A program made the position numbers and the translations under genes. From NCBI RefSeq assembly GCF_003614435.1, contig NZ_CP025546.1, positions 1,798,001 through 1,862,000 of the forward strand: a stretch of 64,000 nt of DNA, given 5' to 3'. The stretch is from Mycobacterium paragordonae. GTDB taxonomy: Bacteria; Actinomycetota; Actinomycetes; Mycobacteriales; Mycobacteriaceae. Under the pieces are notes generated by a model that was not told where the DNA came from, made no database searches, and saw only the letters and a program-made list of their open reading frames with translations. Positions 47,566-57,422 of the stretch are shown in pieces; position 1 is the stretch's first letter; every line of letters starts with the position of its first letter.

Positions 47566-48399
47566 ATGAGCAGAGCTACTGTCAGTGCACAAAGCCATGC
47601 GGGAGACGTCAGGTCCAAGGTCGCGCGGGTCGGCCTGATCGGCAAGGGAGCGCTGTATGTGCTCTTGGGTTTCCTGGCGATCAAAGTCGCTATAGGTGAT
47701 AGCTCCGCTGCCAGTGCCAGCAAGACCGGGGCCATCCAGACTGTCGCGCAAGCGCCGTTCGGGAAGTTCCTGCTGATCGCCCTGACGGTGGCTCTGATTG
47801 CGCTGGTGGTGTGGAAATTCAGCCAGGCCGTCTCCGGTGATCCGATCGAAGGATCGGACGGCAGCCATCGGGCCAAGTACGCGGGCAAGGGCGTTCTCTA
47901 CAGCGGCGCAGCGCTGGCGTCGCTCTCGATTCTCATCGCGCATTGGGGCGGCGATGCCGGCGCAGTCCCCAGTGGTGGCGGTGGTGAAGGTCAGGAGCAC
48001 GCCGCCGGGGTGGTCATGGGCCTGCCCGGCGGACGGTGGATCGTGCTGATCGTCGGCCTCGCCGCCATCGGCTTCGGTGGCTACGAAATCTACAAGCACG
48101 CCATCAACCGCGACTTCCTGAAGCGCACCGGAACGCTGAGCCAGGACAAGCGAAAGGTCATCGAAGCGCTGGGCCGGGCGGGCTACGTGGGCAGCGGCCT
48201 GGTGGCCATCGGAGTCGGGTTCTTCTTCGTCATCGCCGGCCTGACCTTCGACCCGACGAACGCCAAGGGATTGTCCGGGCTGCTGGCCGAACTCGCCGGC
48301 CAGAGCTGGGGACAGTTGGTCCTGTGGCTGATCGCCGTCGGCCTGTTCGCCTACGGTTTGTTCTCGTTCGCCGAGGCGCGCTACCGCCCCGCCACCTAG
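47566..48399 (+). CDS. DUF1206 membrane protein
   Basis: A 277-residue protein with three repeats of a two-helix unit, each opening with a KVARVGLIGKGALYVLLGFLAIK, HRAKYAGKGVLYSGAALASLS or EALGRAGYVGSGLVAIGVGFF pattern. This triple repeat is the DUF1206 hallmark. Function unknown. ATG 47566 gives a soluble N-terminus of about 18 residues. Confidence 0.88.
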   Translation: MSRATVSAQSHAGDVRSKVARVGLIGKGALYVLLGFLAIKVAIGDSSAASASKTGAIQTVAQAPFGKFLLIALTVALIALVVWKFSQAVSGDPIEGSDGSHRAKYAGKGVLYSGAALASLSILIAHWGGDAGAVPSGGGGEGQEHAAGVVMGLPGGRWIVLIVGLAAIGFGGYEIYKHAINRDFLKRTGTLSQDKRKVIEALGRAGYVGSGLVAIGVGFFFVIAGLTFDPTNAKGLSGLLAELAGQSWGQLVLWLIAVGLFAYGLFSFAEARYRPAT

Positions 48400-48570
48400 C
48401 GTGGCCCCGGCCGGCGGCTGCAGATCGCGCGCGCCGCAGACACCCGGATGATCGCGCCGGACCGGAGCTGAACCTTCGCACGCGGTCCTTCGCATGCCGC
48501 GTGGCTGTCATCCCGGGAAGACTTTTGCGGACTGCAGACAAGCCTCCGCGCCGAAACCTATGCTGCGCGA

Positions 48571-51500
48571 ATGAACGAGTTTCGCGCGTCGGCACCGCCG
48601 GATCTACCGGGCGTCCCGTCGGTCGAAGGACCCCTGCCCGGCCCCGATCAACTGATCGGCCGCCCCCGCGCGTTGGGGGTGGATTTACTCGGTGAATTGC
48701 ACGGTCCGCTCTTCTACTCGGACTTCAACGGCGGCATCAGGAAGCTCTACGCGTGCTCCCTGGAGCTGGTCACCGAGCTTTGCGACGAGAGCCGCTTTGC
48801 CAAGAACCTCACCGCCACCCTCGCCCGAGTCAGGCCGTTGGCCGGTGACGGCCTGTTCACTGCCTACCACGGCGAACCGAACTGGCAGCGGGCCCATGAT
48901 GTCCTGCTACCGGGTTTCAGTTACGCGGGCTTGCGGAGTTATCACGACGCGATGCTCGACATCAACTGCAAACTCATCGACCGGTGGGACGCCAGTGTCG
49001 GGGTGGGGCCGGTGGACGTGTCGAACGACTTGCAGAAGCTGGCCATGGACACCGTGGCGCTCGCCGGATTCGGTTCGCGATTCGATTCTTTCGACTGTCC
49101 GGGGCTGGCTCCGATCCCGCAGAGCTTCACGAAGGCCCTGGGGGAGTTGGGATCTGGAGCGACTACACCAGTCTTCGATGAAGAACTGGGCACTTTGCAC
49201 AAGTTCATGGATGGACTGATAGCGGAGCACCAAGCCGGTGACAGTGAGTTTGAGGATCTGTTGGCGCTGATGTTGCAACAGGATTCGACCGGCAAACCGG
49301 TGCTGGACACTGAGAACATTCGCAATCAGATCATGACATTCCTGATCGCCGGCCAGCTCACCACGTCGGAGTTGATGCCCAACACGCTGTACAACATCGT
49401 CAGCGATCCGGCGGTGCTGCACCGCGTCCAGGCCGAAGTGGACACCGCATTCGGAACCGACGACGACTACCTGCCCCGCTACGACGACATCGGCAAGCTC
49501 ACGTATCTGCGCCAGGTCATCGAGGAAACCCTGCGGTTATCCCCGCCGGTGCTGCATTTCGACCGAATGGCACTGGAAGACACCGTGATCGGCGGCAAGT
49601 ATCCGATCAAGCGCGGTGAGGCGGTGACGGTGCTCACCGGCGCATTGCACCGTCAGCCGGGATGGGGCGACAACGTCGAACTCTTCGATCCCGACCGCTT
49701 CGCTCCCGAACGCTCGGCGTCCAGGCCGACCGCCCTGTTCAAACCCTTCGGAACCGGGGCACGGTCCTGCATCGGCCGGCAGTTCGCCCTGCACGAGGCT
49801 GCCATGGCACTGGCCCGGATTATCCATCGCTACCGCCTCATCGACGCCTACCACTATGTGCCCCAGTGGGAAACGCCGAACAGCCGCCGACCGGTGGGGT
49901 TCCGGCTCGATGTCCTGCGGCGCACACCGCAGGACCGCAAGGCCGATGTACCTGGCCTCGAAGCCGCTACCACGCAGAGCGCGGCGCAGCACCCGACGGT
50001 GATCACGGCCGGCACCAGGCTCGCCGTCTTGCACGGCTCCAACCTCGGCACGTGCCGCGCCCTGGCCCGTCAATTCGCAGACGATGCAACGTCTTTGGGA
50101 TGCGTAGCGACTGTGGCGCCGCTCGACGACGCCGTCGGCGGGTTCCCCGAAGTGGAGGCCGTCCTGATCATCGCCTCCTCATACAACGGACAACCAACGG
50201 ACGATGCACGCGCCTTTCTGACCTGGCTGCTCGACCCGGCCACCATGTTGAATCCGACACCCAACGTCGCGGTTCTCGGTGTGGGCGACCATAACTGGGC
50301 CGACACCTATCAGGTAGTCCCGCAACGCATCGACGAGCGCCTCGGCGAACTGCACGCCAACCGATTGGTTCCGCGGGCGGCGGCCGACACTTCGGGGGAC
50401 ATTGTCGGCACGATCGAGGAGTTCGCCGCCGCCCTGTGGTCGTCGTTGGCCGAACGCTTCGGTGACCCCGACGCCGCGCCGCTCACGGACGCGGCCGAAC
50501 CGCTGTACGAGTTGCGCCAGATCATCGGCCCTGTGACGGCGGCGATGGACGCACGGTCGGCGGTGATTCCGATGACCGTCGTTGAAAGAACCGAACTTGT
50601 CAGCCCCGGGCTGGGACAGGCCAAAACCAATATCCGCGTGGAACTTCCGGACGGCGTCGACTACCAGACGGGCGACCATCTCACGGTGATGGCCGACAAT
50701 CCGCCCGAGGTCGTCGACAGGGTGCTGACCCAACTCGACCTCGACCCCGGACTGCGGCTGGCGATCAACCCTCGACGTAGCTCGCGACGGCTCATCGCGC
50801 TGGACCGAGAGGTCAGCGTCCGCGAACTGCTCACGCACTTCGTCGAATTGCAGAAACCGGTGACCAGCAGTCAATTACGCAAACTTGCGGCAGCCAACAA
50901 CAGTCCTGCCGAAAGTCAGCGGCTCAGCGAACTCGCCGACGATCCAGCCGGCTGCCCGCTCAGCGTGATGGAATGCCTCGACGAATACCCCGCCTGCGCT
51001 CTCACCGGGGCCGAACTTCTCGAACTGCTCGACCCCATGGTGCCGAGGCACTATTCGATCGCGTCGTCGTCACTGTTGTCACCACGCACGGTAGGACTAA
51101 TCGTCAGCGTCCTGGACGCACCGGCTCGTTCCGGGCACGGCCTGTTCAAAGGTGTCGCGTCCAACTACCTCGCGACCGTCCAGCCCGGACAGTTGATCCG
51201 GGCCCGCGTGGACCCGGCTCGGCAGGCATTCCGGGCCGGTGCCGATCCGGCCAGGAACGTGATCCTGGTCAGCGCCGGTACCGGCGTCGCGCCATTCTGC
51301 GGTTTCCTCGGTGATCGGCTGGCCGCAAAGAACGCCGGAGCGCCGGTGGAGCCCGCGTTGTGCTTCTTCGGTGTGCGTGACCCGGAGGTCGATTACATCT
51401 TCCGGGACAAGTTCGAGGAGGCCGAGGGCATCGGAATCGTCCAGATGCGCCCGGCCTTTTCCCGGGCTCCGCAGGACGGGGTTCGCTACGTGCAGGACCG

Positions 51501-51723
51501 CATCGCCGCGGACGCGGATGACGTCTGGAACCTGTTGGGTGACCCGGGCAAGGACGCCCACGTCTATGTGTGCGGTGACGGCGCGCGGATGGCGCCGGCG
51601 GTGCGCGGGTCCTTCCTCGACATCTATCGGGCACGGACGGGCGCTGATGATGGTCAGGCCCTCGACTGGCTGAACGGTCTCATCGAATCCGATCACTACG
51701 TCGAGGACGTGTGGGCCGGGTGA
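48571..51723 (+). CDS. Self-sufficient cytochrome P450-reductase fusion, CYP102 (BM3) type
   Basis: A 1050-residue fusion. The P450 domain (about 1-460) has ExxR in EETLRLSPP and the haem Cys in FKPFGTGARSCIGRQF. A flavodoxin domain (about 490-640, GSNLGTCRALARQFA) follows, then an FAD/NADP reductase (about 675-1050, RHYSIASSS, VSAGTGVAPFCGFL and VYVCGDGARMAP). It would hydroxylate fatty-acid-like substrates using NADPH without partners. The I-helix reads AGQLTTSE, whereas BM3 has AGHETTSG, so the conserved acid before Thr is Leu. It is followed by a crotonase gene. Confidence 0.95.
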   Translation: MNEFRASAPPDLPGVPSVEGPLPGPDQLIGRPRALGVDLLGELHGPLFYSDFNGGIRKLYACSLELVTELCDESRFAKNLTATLARVRPLAGDGLFTAYHGEPNWQRAHDVLLPGFSYAGLRSYHDAMLDINCKLIDRWDASVGVGPVDVSNDLQKLAMDTVALAGFGSRFDSFDCPGLAPIPQSFTKALGELGSGATTPVFDEELGTLHKFMDGLIAEHQAGDSEFEDLLALMLQQDSTGKPVLDTENIRNQIMTFLIAGQLTTSELMPNTLYNIVSDPAVLHRVQAEVDTAFGTDDDYLPRYDDIGKLTYLRQVIEETLRLSPPVLHFDRMALEDTVIGGKYPIKRGEAVTVLTGALHRQPGWGDNVELFDPDRFAPERSASRPTALFKPFGTGARSCIGRQFALHEAAMALARIIHRYRLIDAYHYVPQWETPNSRRPVGFRLDVLRRTPQDRKADVPGLEAATTQSAAQHPTVITAGTRLAVLHGSNLGTCRALARQFADDATSLGCVATVAPLDDAVGGFPEVEAVLIIASSYNGQPTDDARAFLTWLLDPATMLNPTPNVAVLGVGDHNWADTYQVVPQRIDERLGELHANRLVPRAAADTSGDIVGTIEEFAAALWSSLAERFGDPDAAPLTDAAEPLYELRQIIGPVTAAMDARSAVIPMTVVERTELVSPGLGQAKTNIRVELPDGVDYQTGDHLTVMADNPPEVVDRVLTQLDLDPGLRLAINPRRSSRRLIALDREVSVRELLTHFVELQKPVTSSQLRKLAAANNSPAESQRLSELADDPAGCPLSVMECLDEYPACALTGAELLELLDPMVPRHYSIASSSLLSPRTVGLIVSVLDAPARSGHGLFKGVASNYLATVQPGQLIRARVDPARQAFRAGADPARNVILVSAGTGVAPFCGFLGDRLAAKNAGAPVEPALCFFGVRDPEVDYIFRDKFEEAEGIGIVQMRPAFSRAPQDGVRYVQDRIAADADDVWNLLGDPGKDAHVYVCGDGARMAPAVRGSFLDIYRARTGADDGQALDWLNGLIESDHYVEDVWAG

Positions 51724-51852
51724 AAAGGATTGCAGCAGAACGGGCGACCACTGCGTGCGCATGAACTCGGTGAACTCTTGCGTCGGCCGCCGGGTACCTA
51801 CCTACCGCTGTCGCAGCATCCGATCTGGCCACGGCGCGATAGATTGCTCTTC

Positions 51853-52656
51853 GTGAGCGAAGACAGAGTCCGGGTGCAGATCGCCGACAACGGAGTGGCA
51901 AGGGCGACGATGGTGCGCGCCGACAAGCACAATGCGCTCGATCAGGCCATGTTCGAGAGCCTGGTGGATGCGGCCGGGCAACTGCGGACTGATGCATCGG
52001 TGCGCGTGGTTGTCCTGCACGGTGAGGGCAAGAGCTTCTGCTCAGGTTTGGACGTGGCAAGTTTCATGGGCGGCGAACGCGGCACCGGCGTCCTGCTGAC
52101 CCGGGACGATGACCGCCCGGCGAACCTCGCCCAGCGCGTGAGCTACGACTGGTCGCTGGTACCGGCGCCAGTCATCGCCGCGATCCATGGCAACTGCTTC
52201 GGTGGCGGCCTGCAGATCGCGCTCGGCGCAGATATCCGGATCGCCGCGCCGGACGCGAAGTTGAGCGTCATGGAAATCAAGTGGGGACTCGTTCCCGACA
52301 TGGGAATCACGCAGACCCTGCCGCGACTCGTGCCGATCGACGTCGCGAAAGAGTTGACGTTCACCGGCCGCATCGTTTCCGGCGACGAGGCTTCCGAGCT
52401 CGGCTTGGTCACCCGGACGGCCGCGGACCCGTTGTCGGCGGCAATGGCGCTCGCGGACGAGATCGCGCTGAAGTCGCCGCATGCCGTCCGTGCCGCGAAG
52501 CGCTTGTATGACGAGACCTGGGTCAGCAATGACACCGCGGCCGCTCTCGCGCTCGAATCAGAGCTGCAGACCGGACTGATCGGCTCGCCCAACCAGATTG
52601 CTGCCGTTGTCGCCGGAATGTCCGGGGAGCGGCCAGTTTTCGCCGACCCCAATTAA
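51853..52656 (+). CDS. Enoyl-CoA hydratase/isomerase family protein (crotonase)
   Basis: A 267-residue protein with the oxyanion-hole segments KSFCSGLDVASFMG and IHGNCFGGGLQIALGADIRI. The usual catalytic Glu region reads SVMEIKWGLVPDMGITQTLPRLV, with Glu in MEIK and Asp in PDMG. It hydrates, isomerises or otherwise processes acyl-CoA thioesters. I chose GTG 51853; the frame extends to 51730. It may be co-transcribed with the P450 fusion. Confidence 0.9.
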   Translation: MSEDRVRVQIADNGVARATMVRADKHNALDQAMFESLVDAAGQLRTDASVRVVVLHGEGKSFCSGLDVASFMGGERGTGVLLTRDDDRPANLAQRVSYDWSLVPAPVIAAIHGNCFGGGLQIALGADIRIAAPDAKLSVMEIKWGLVPDMGITQTLPRLVPIDVAKELTFTGRIVSGDEASELGLVTRTAADPLSAAMALADEIALKSPHAVRAAKRLYDETWVSNDTAAALALESELQTGLIGSPNQIAAVVAGMSGERPVFADPN

Positions 52657-52852
52657 GTGTTGAACGAGACTCGTTTGGGCAGGACCCAATTGGATGGCCT
52701 CGGTAAGTCAAACCTCCCATCGCCGAATGGGTATTTGTACCCCTCGTTCGCAAGCCGGGCTTGAATAACTATTAAGCGCGACACTTCGCGGTGCTGTTTC
52801 GCAACTCCCGCAACAGCATTCGATGTGGCTTAGCCGCGGCAGAGGGAAGCTA

Positions 52853-54781
52853 ATGGGTTATCTGATTGCAGCACCGGAATTCTTGACCGCAGCAGCGGGG
52901 GACTTGAGCGCTATCGGGTCGGCGATCGGCGCCGCCAATGGGGCGGCGGCGGCTACGACGACCGAGGTGGCCATGGCGGGTGCCGATGAGGTGTCGACGG
53001 CGGTTGCGGCCTTGTTCAGCGGACGCGCCCGGGTCTATCAAGCGCTCAGTGCGGAGGCGGCGGCGATTCATAGCCAGTTTGTGCACGTCCTCAACGCGGG
53101 TGCGGCCTCTTATGCCGGTGCTGAGGCCGTCAATGCGGCATCTGCGGCGAGCGCCGGCGCTTCGCCCCTGGGGGTCGTCGAGCAGGGCTTGCTGAGCGTG
53201 ATCAATGCGCCGACGCAGACGCTGTTGGGGCGCCCGTTGATCGGTAACGGCGCAGACGCAGCACCGGGCAGCGGTGCCGCGGGAGGCGCTGGGGGGTTGT
53301 TGTTCGGCGACGGCGGCAGAGGCGGGTCCGGCCGTACCGGCGTTGCGGGCGGGCCCGGAGGGGCCGCCGGGCTGTTCGGTAACGGCGGAGTCGGAGGTGC
53401 GGGGGGCCCCGGGCTGGCGGGCGGTTCAGGTGGGGCCGGCGGAATGCTCTACGGTCTCGGCGGCGCCGGCGGGCCCGGCGGAGTCGCTGCTGCGGGCGGT
53501 AGCGGCGGTGTCGGCGGCCAAGGCGGTACCGCGGGGCTGCTCGGTGCCGGCGGTGCCGGCGGCGCCGGGGGAACCGGCGCGGCCGGCGGGCACGGCGGTG
53601 ACGGTGGGTTGTTGGGTGGCGACGGTGGTCCGGGCGGGCCTGGTGGCACCGGAGCGACCTTCGGTGGGAAGGGCGGCAGCGGCGGAGCCGGCGGGAACGC
53701 GGTGGGGTTGTGGGGCGACGGTGGGGCTGGTGGACTCGGCGGCGTCGGTGGCACCGGTGCTGACGGTGTCAATCCCGGCTTGGCTCCGCAGGTGACCCCG
53801 GCGGCCAACGGCTTGGACAGCGGAACCGCCGGCGTGGCCGGGGGGTCCGGCAGCCCGGGAAACGCAACTGGGCAGGCCGGCGGCGCCGGCGGTGATGGCG
53901 GTGGCCCGAATGCCAACGGGGTCGCGGGCGGCGGCGGCGCCGGTGGCGGCGGCGGCAGCGGCGCGGCCGGTGGTAACGGCGGCGCCGGCGGCGGTGTCTT
54001 TTCGTTCGGCGGCCCGGCCACCGGCGGTGACGGCGGTGCCGGCGGCGCGGGCGGCGCGGGTGGCGCGGGTGGCGCGGGCGGTAACGGCGGATCCGCGACC
54101 GGCATGAGCGGTTCCGCAGGTGACGGCGGTAACGGCGGCAAGGGTGGCTTGGGTGCGGTCGGCGGGTCGGGCGGCGCCGGCGGCGACTCCTCCGCGTTCG
54201 CCGGCGGTGGTGGCGGCAACGGCGGTCAAGGCGGAAACGCCGGTGGCAGTGCCGGTACCGGCGGAGCCGGCGGGATCGGGGGCGCTGGAGGCCACGGCGG
54301 GTCACTGGTCGGTAATGGCGGCGCCGGTGGTCTCGGCGGTGCCGGCGGCATCGGCGGGACGGGCGCAGACGGTGCGTCGGGCGGCGTCGGCGGATACGGC
54401 GGTAGTACCGCCGCTCCGCACCCGGGCGGTGACGGTGGTGACGGGGGCAGTGGCGGCAAGGGTGCCCCCGGTGGCGCCGGAGGGGCGGGCGCCGCCGGCG
54501 GCGCGGGCGGCGCGGGCGGATTGTTGTGGGGCGATGCCGGTAGCACTGGGTCCGGCGGCATGGGCGGCGCCGGCGGTACTGGCGGTGACGGCGGTACTGG
54601 CGGTGACGGCGGCAACGGTGGCAAGTCCGGAGCTGTCATCACCGGTTCCGGCGGAGCCGGTGGCTTCGGCGGCGCGGGTGGCGCGGGTGGTGCCGGTGGC
54701 ATTGGTGCCGCCGGAAGCGTCGGCAACGGACAGGTTGGGGCCACCGGCGCTACCGGCGCGAACGGCAAGATGGGCCTCTGA
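52853..54781 (+). CDS. PE_PGRS family protein
   Basis: A 642-residue protein. The PE domain (about 1-95) starts [20 protein letters not shown] with Pro-Glu at 8-9. A short linker with [20 protein letters not shown] precedes a Gly-Gly-x repeat domain of about 500 residues (GGAGGxGG). PE directs ESX-5 export; the PGRS domain is thought to form a glycine-rich sail at the surface. ATG 52853 follows GAGGGAAG. No C-terminal enzyme domain is present. Confidence 0.94.
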   Translation: MGYLIAAPEFLTAAAGDLSAIGSAIGAANGAAAATTTEVAMAGADEVSTAVAALFSGRARVYQALSAEAAAIHSQFVHVLNAGAASYAGAEAVNAASAASAGASPLGVVEQGLLSVINAPTQTLLGRPLIGNGADAAPGSGAAGGAGGLLFGDGGRGGSGRTGVAGGPGGAAGLFGNGGVGGAGGPGLAGGSGGAGGMLYGLGGAGGPGGVAAAGGSGGVGGQGGTAGLLGAGGAGGAGGTGAAGGHGGDGGLLGGDGGPGGPGGTGATFGGKGGSGGAGGNAVGLWGDGGAGGLGGVGGTGADGVNPGLAPQVTPAANGLDSGTAGVAGGSGSPGNATGQAGGAGGDGGGPNANGVAGGGGAGGGGGSGAAGGNGGAGGGVFSFGGPATGGDGGAGGAGGAGGAGGAGGNGGSATGMSGSAGDGGNGGKGGLGAVGGSGGAGGDSSAFAGGGGGNGGQGGNAGGSAGTGGAGGIGGAGGHGGSLVGNGGAGGLGGAGGIGGTGADGASGGVGGYGGSTAAPHPGGDGGDGGSGGKGAPGGAGGAGAAGGAGGAGGLLWGDAGSTGSGGMGGAGGTGGDGGTGGDGGNGGKSGAVITGSGGAGGFGGAGGAGGAGGIGAAGSVGNGQVGATGATGANGKMGL

Positions 54782-55007
54782 CCGGTTGAGGCGTGCGTCG
54801 AGAGGTGCGGCGGCTGTCTCGGATCCCTGCAACGACCTGTTAATGACCTGTTTTCTCCGCATTTTGCTATCGGTGCGGCCGCGCCGACGATAGGTTTTAT
54901 TAGGGTGCGCGACTCGTCCGAGTCGGTTCGATGGGCGCAGCAGGCGGATCCATTCTGGTTTTGTGCCTAAAAGGCTTGGGCCAGAATGGGATTGAGGGGG
55001 AGTTGTC

Positions 55008-56411
55008 ATGTCGTTGATGGTTGTGCCGGAGTGGGTGACGGTGGTGGCAGCCGATGCTGCGGATGTCGCGTCAGCAGTTGGTGCTGCCAATGCGGCCGCA
55101 TTGGCGCCGACGACCGGCCTGCTTGCGGCCGCCGAAGACGAGGTATCAGCGGCAATCGCGGAACTGTTCTCCGTGCACGGCGAGGGTTATCAGGCGTTGA
55201 GCGCCCGGGTCGCACAGTTCCACAGCGGATTCGTGCAAGCCCTGACGAACGCGAGCGGCGCCTATGCCGCCGCCGAGGCCGCCAGTGCCGCGCCGCTCCA
55301 GACGTTCGAGCAGGCAGTGACTTCCCTCGAGCAGGAGATCGCCCAGTTCCCCGCCGGCGTCGCCGCCGGCTTCAACCGGATAACGGGCGAAATCGTCACG
55401 ACCATCTTCGGCGCGCCCGCCGCTCCGCCCATTCCCGCGAACGCGCTGGGCACCTACACCGGCTCGCCGTCGTTGATCACCCGGTTCGAAGAGGCTTTGC
55501 TCTACCCGGTTAAACCGTTGTTGAGTTTGTCGGGACTGGACACCTACATCGCGACACCGGGCAACCCGGTATTGCAACTGCTGGCCAGCGACATTCCGCC
55601 GCTGTCCTGGTTCATCGGCAATTCCCCACCGCCGTTGCTGAATCTGCTTCTCGGGGAGACGGTTTCTTACAGCACATATGACAGCCCGACCGGCGGGTCG
55701 ATGAGCGTTGTGCACATCACGCCGACCAATCCCACCGGTGAGCAGGTTGTTGCCATTCACGGTGGCGCCTTCATCTTCCCGCCGTCCTTCTTGCACTGGA
55801 TCCACTACTCGGTGATGGCCTACCAAACCGGCGCGACGATTCAAGTGCCGATTTATCCGTTGCTTCAGCAGGGGGGTACGGCCGGACTCGTTGTGCCGAT
55901 GATGTCGAACTTCATCGCCTCGCAAACCGCGCACTTCGGCACACCGAACGTCAGCGTTATCGGAGACTCCGCCGGCGGCAATCTCGCGCTGGCAGCCGTG
56001 CAGCAGATGGTGGTCGATGGCGCGCAGATGCCGTCGTCGATGGTTCTGCTGTCGCCATGGCTCGACCTGTCCATGACCAACCCGAATATTGCGTTTGTCC
56101 AGGATCCGTTGCTGCCCGTGGGCCTGGCCCAGCAATTCGGCAGACAGTGGGCCGGCGGCCTGCCGATCAATAATCCGTGGGTAAGCCCGATAAACGGTTC
56201 GCTGCTCGGTCTCCCGCCGACGACGGTCTACACCGGCAATCTGGACATACTGTCCCCTGATGCACTGGTGTTGAAGGCAAATGCCGCGTTGGCCAACGCG
56301 CCGTTCGGCTTCGTACTGGCCAACGGCCAGATTCACGACTGGCTCATTCTCACCCTGGACGGGCCGACGTATTGGCACCAGATAAACCAGGAACTCGGTA
56401 TCGCGGCCTGA
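55008..56411 (+). CDS. lipY: PE-domain triacylglycerol lipase LipY
   Basis: A 467-residue protein with an N-terminal PE domain (about 1-100, MSLMVVPEWVTVVAADAADV), a linker and a hormone-sensitive-lipase domain (about 200-467). The oxyanion motif HGGAF is near residue 250, the nucleophile Ser is in GDSAGGNLALA, and the catalytic Asp and His are in GNLDILSPDA and QIHDWLIL. It hydrolyses triacylglycerol after ESX-5 export. In M. tuberculosis lipY lies close to ssrA; here 26 kb separate them. Same strand as ssrA and smpB, as expected. Confidence 0.93.
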   Translation: MSLMVVPEWVTVVAADAADVASAVGAANAAALAPTTGLLAAAEDEVSAAIAELFSVHGEGYQALSARVAQFHSGFVQALTNASGAYAAAEAASAAPLQTFEQAVTSLEQEIAQFPAGVAAGFNRITGEIVTTIFGAPAAPPIPANALGTYTGSPSLITRFEEALLYPVKPLLSLSGLDTYIATPGNPVLQLLASDIPPLSWFIGNSPPPLLNLLLGETVSYSTYDSPTGGSMSVVHITPTNPTGEQVVAIHGGAFIFPPSFLHWIHYSVMAYQTGATIQVPIYPLLQQGGTAGLVVPMMSNFIASQTAHFGTPNVSVIGDSAGGNLALAAVQQMVVDGAQMPSSMVLLSPWLDLSMTNPNIAFVQDPLLPVGLAQQFGRQWAGGLPINNPWVSPINGSLLGLPPTTVYTGNLDILSPDALVLKANAALANAPFGFVLANGQIHDWLILTLDGPTYWHQINQELGIAA

Positions 56412-56517
56412 TCGGATCGACTTCCGCACCTAACTTGCGCATCGAGATCGCAAGTCGGCAGCGGACGGTGGTGGTGGGGGACTGCCGCAGGACAGTCCCG
56501 ACGAGGGGCGAGTGCTC

Positions 56518-56817
56518 ATGTCCAGTCGGGTAGCCGAACCCAGCGATGACGGACGCTACATCGTCGTCGACGGTCGCAGGTGGCGCGCCACCGATCCGCT
56601 GATTCCCGAGGGTCGTCGGCTGGATCTGGTCCGGATATTGATGGCGTGGCGCCGAGAGGTGCGTCGCACCAAGGGAACGCCGGAGGAGTCGACCGCCCGC
56701 GCAGGGGTGCAGGCCGCGAAAGTCGCTCTCGGGGAACGTGGCTCACCGCCGTGGTGGGAGGTGAGTGAGGAGCAACGCCGCGCTCGATGGCAGGCCGAGG
56801 TGAGCGAGCCCAGTTGA
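56518..56817 (+). CDS. Small conserved-looking hypothetical protein
   Basis: A 99-residue basic protein: GRYIVVDGRRWRATDPLIPE, then RRLDLVRILMAWRREVRRTK and PPWWEVSEEQRRARWQAE. ATG 56518 has GAGGGG upstream. It converges on a TetR gene 10 bp away. The Trp/Arg-rich pattern looks conserved, but I do not recognise a function. Confidence 0.7.
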   Translation: MSSRVAEPSDDGRYIVVDGRRWRATDPLIPEGRRLDLVRILMAWRREVRRTKGTPEESTARAGVQAAKVALGERGSPPWWEVSEEQRRARWQAEVSEPS

Positions 56818-56827
56818 TCACAAGGCT

Positions 56828-57421
56828 CTAATCGTGGGTGCGACGCCCGACGTTGTCGACCAGCGATGCCAACAGGAGCTCGAACGCTCGATCGTCGTGC
56901 TTCTGCGCCAACCGCCCGAGAAGTACCGAACCCTGGACTAGCTCCGAGACCGCCGAGTAAGTCTCCTGAGCCGTCTGCTCATCGAGACCGGCTCCGATCA
57001 TGTTGGCTATCGCCTTCTGCGTTTCCTGGGCGCCGAGCCGCCGGGCCAGTGGGCTGAGCGCACCGCGAATGAGGATCAGATCCGTCAGCACCGGATCGTC
57101 GAGGAACGTCTGTCGTACTCCTCTCACATGCTTCACCAACGACTCGCGCCAGTCATCCGACTCGACGAAGGCCGGAAACCCGCTGCGGCGCAACGCGCGA
57201 TCGGTCATGGCGTCGAGAAGCTCCGACTTGTTCCGGACATGCCAGTAGATGCTGGTCACTCCCACGCCCAGCGATCTGGCGACCAGGGGGATGCTCAGCT
57301 CGTCGACTGACGAGCCGGCCGCTATCTCGAATGCGGTCTCCACGATCGCGTCGGCGGTCAGTGAGCCACGCGCACGTCGGCGTGTTTGTAGTGGCGGCGA
57401 CTCCTCGTGCGGATTGGTCAT
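56828..57421 (-). CDS. TetR-family regulator
   Basis: A 197-residue protein with the DNA-binding part LTADAIVETAFEIAAGSSVD then SIPLVARSLGVGVTSIYWHV (residues about 21-65). A helical ligand domain follows (LIRGALSPLARRLGAQETQ). Its ATG follows the stop of the oxidoreductase gene by 1 bp, so both are one transcript and it probably autoregulates through the palindrome at 58612. Confidence 0.9.
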   Translation of the reverse strand: MTNPHEESPPLQTRRRARGSLTADAIVETAFEIAAGSSVDELSIPLVARSLGVGVTSIYWHVRNKSELLDAMTDRALRRSGFPAFVESDDWRESLVKHVRGVRQTFLDDPVLTDLILIRGALSPLARRLGAQETQKAIANMIGAGLDEQTAQETYSAVSELVQGSVLLGRLAQKHDDRAFELLLASLVDNVGRRTHD

Positions 57422-57422
57422 C

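Noticed and set aside
53449..54219. Proline-rich 256-residue ORF on the minus strand
   Set aside because: It is the complement of the PGRS Gly-Gly-x repeats (GGC read as GCC/CCG), with no start context.
53266..54750. Dense GC-rich repeats that could suggest a CRISPR or satellite array
   Set aside because: The repeats are 9-bp codon triplets of Gly-Gly-x without fixed spacers, typical of PE_PGRS coding sequence.
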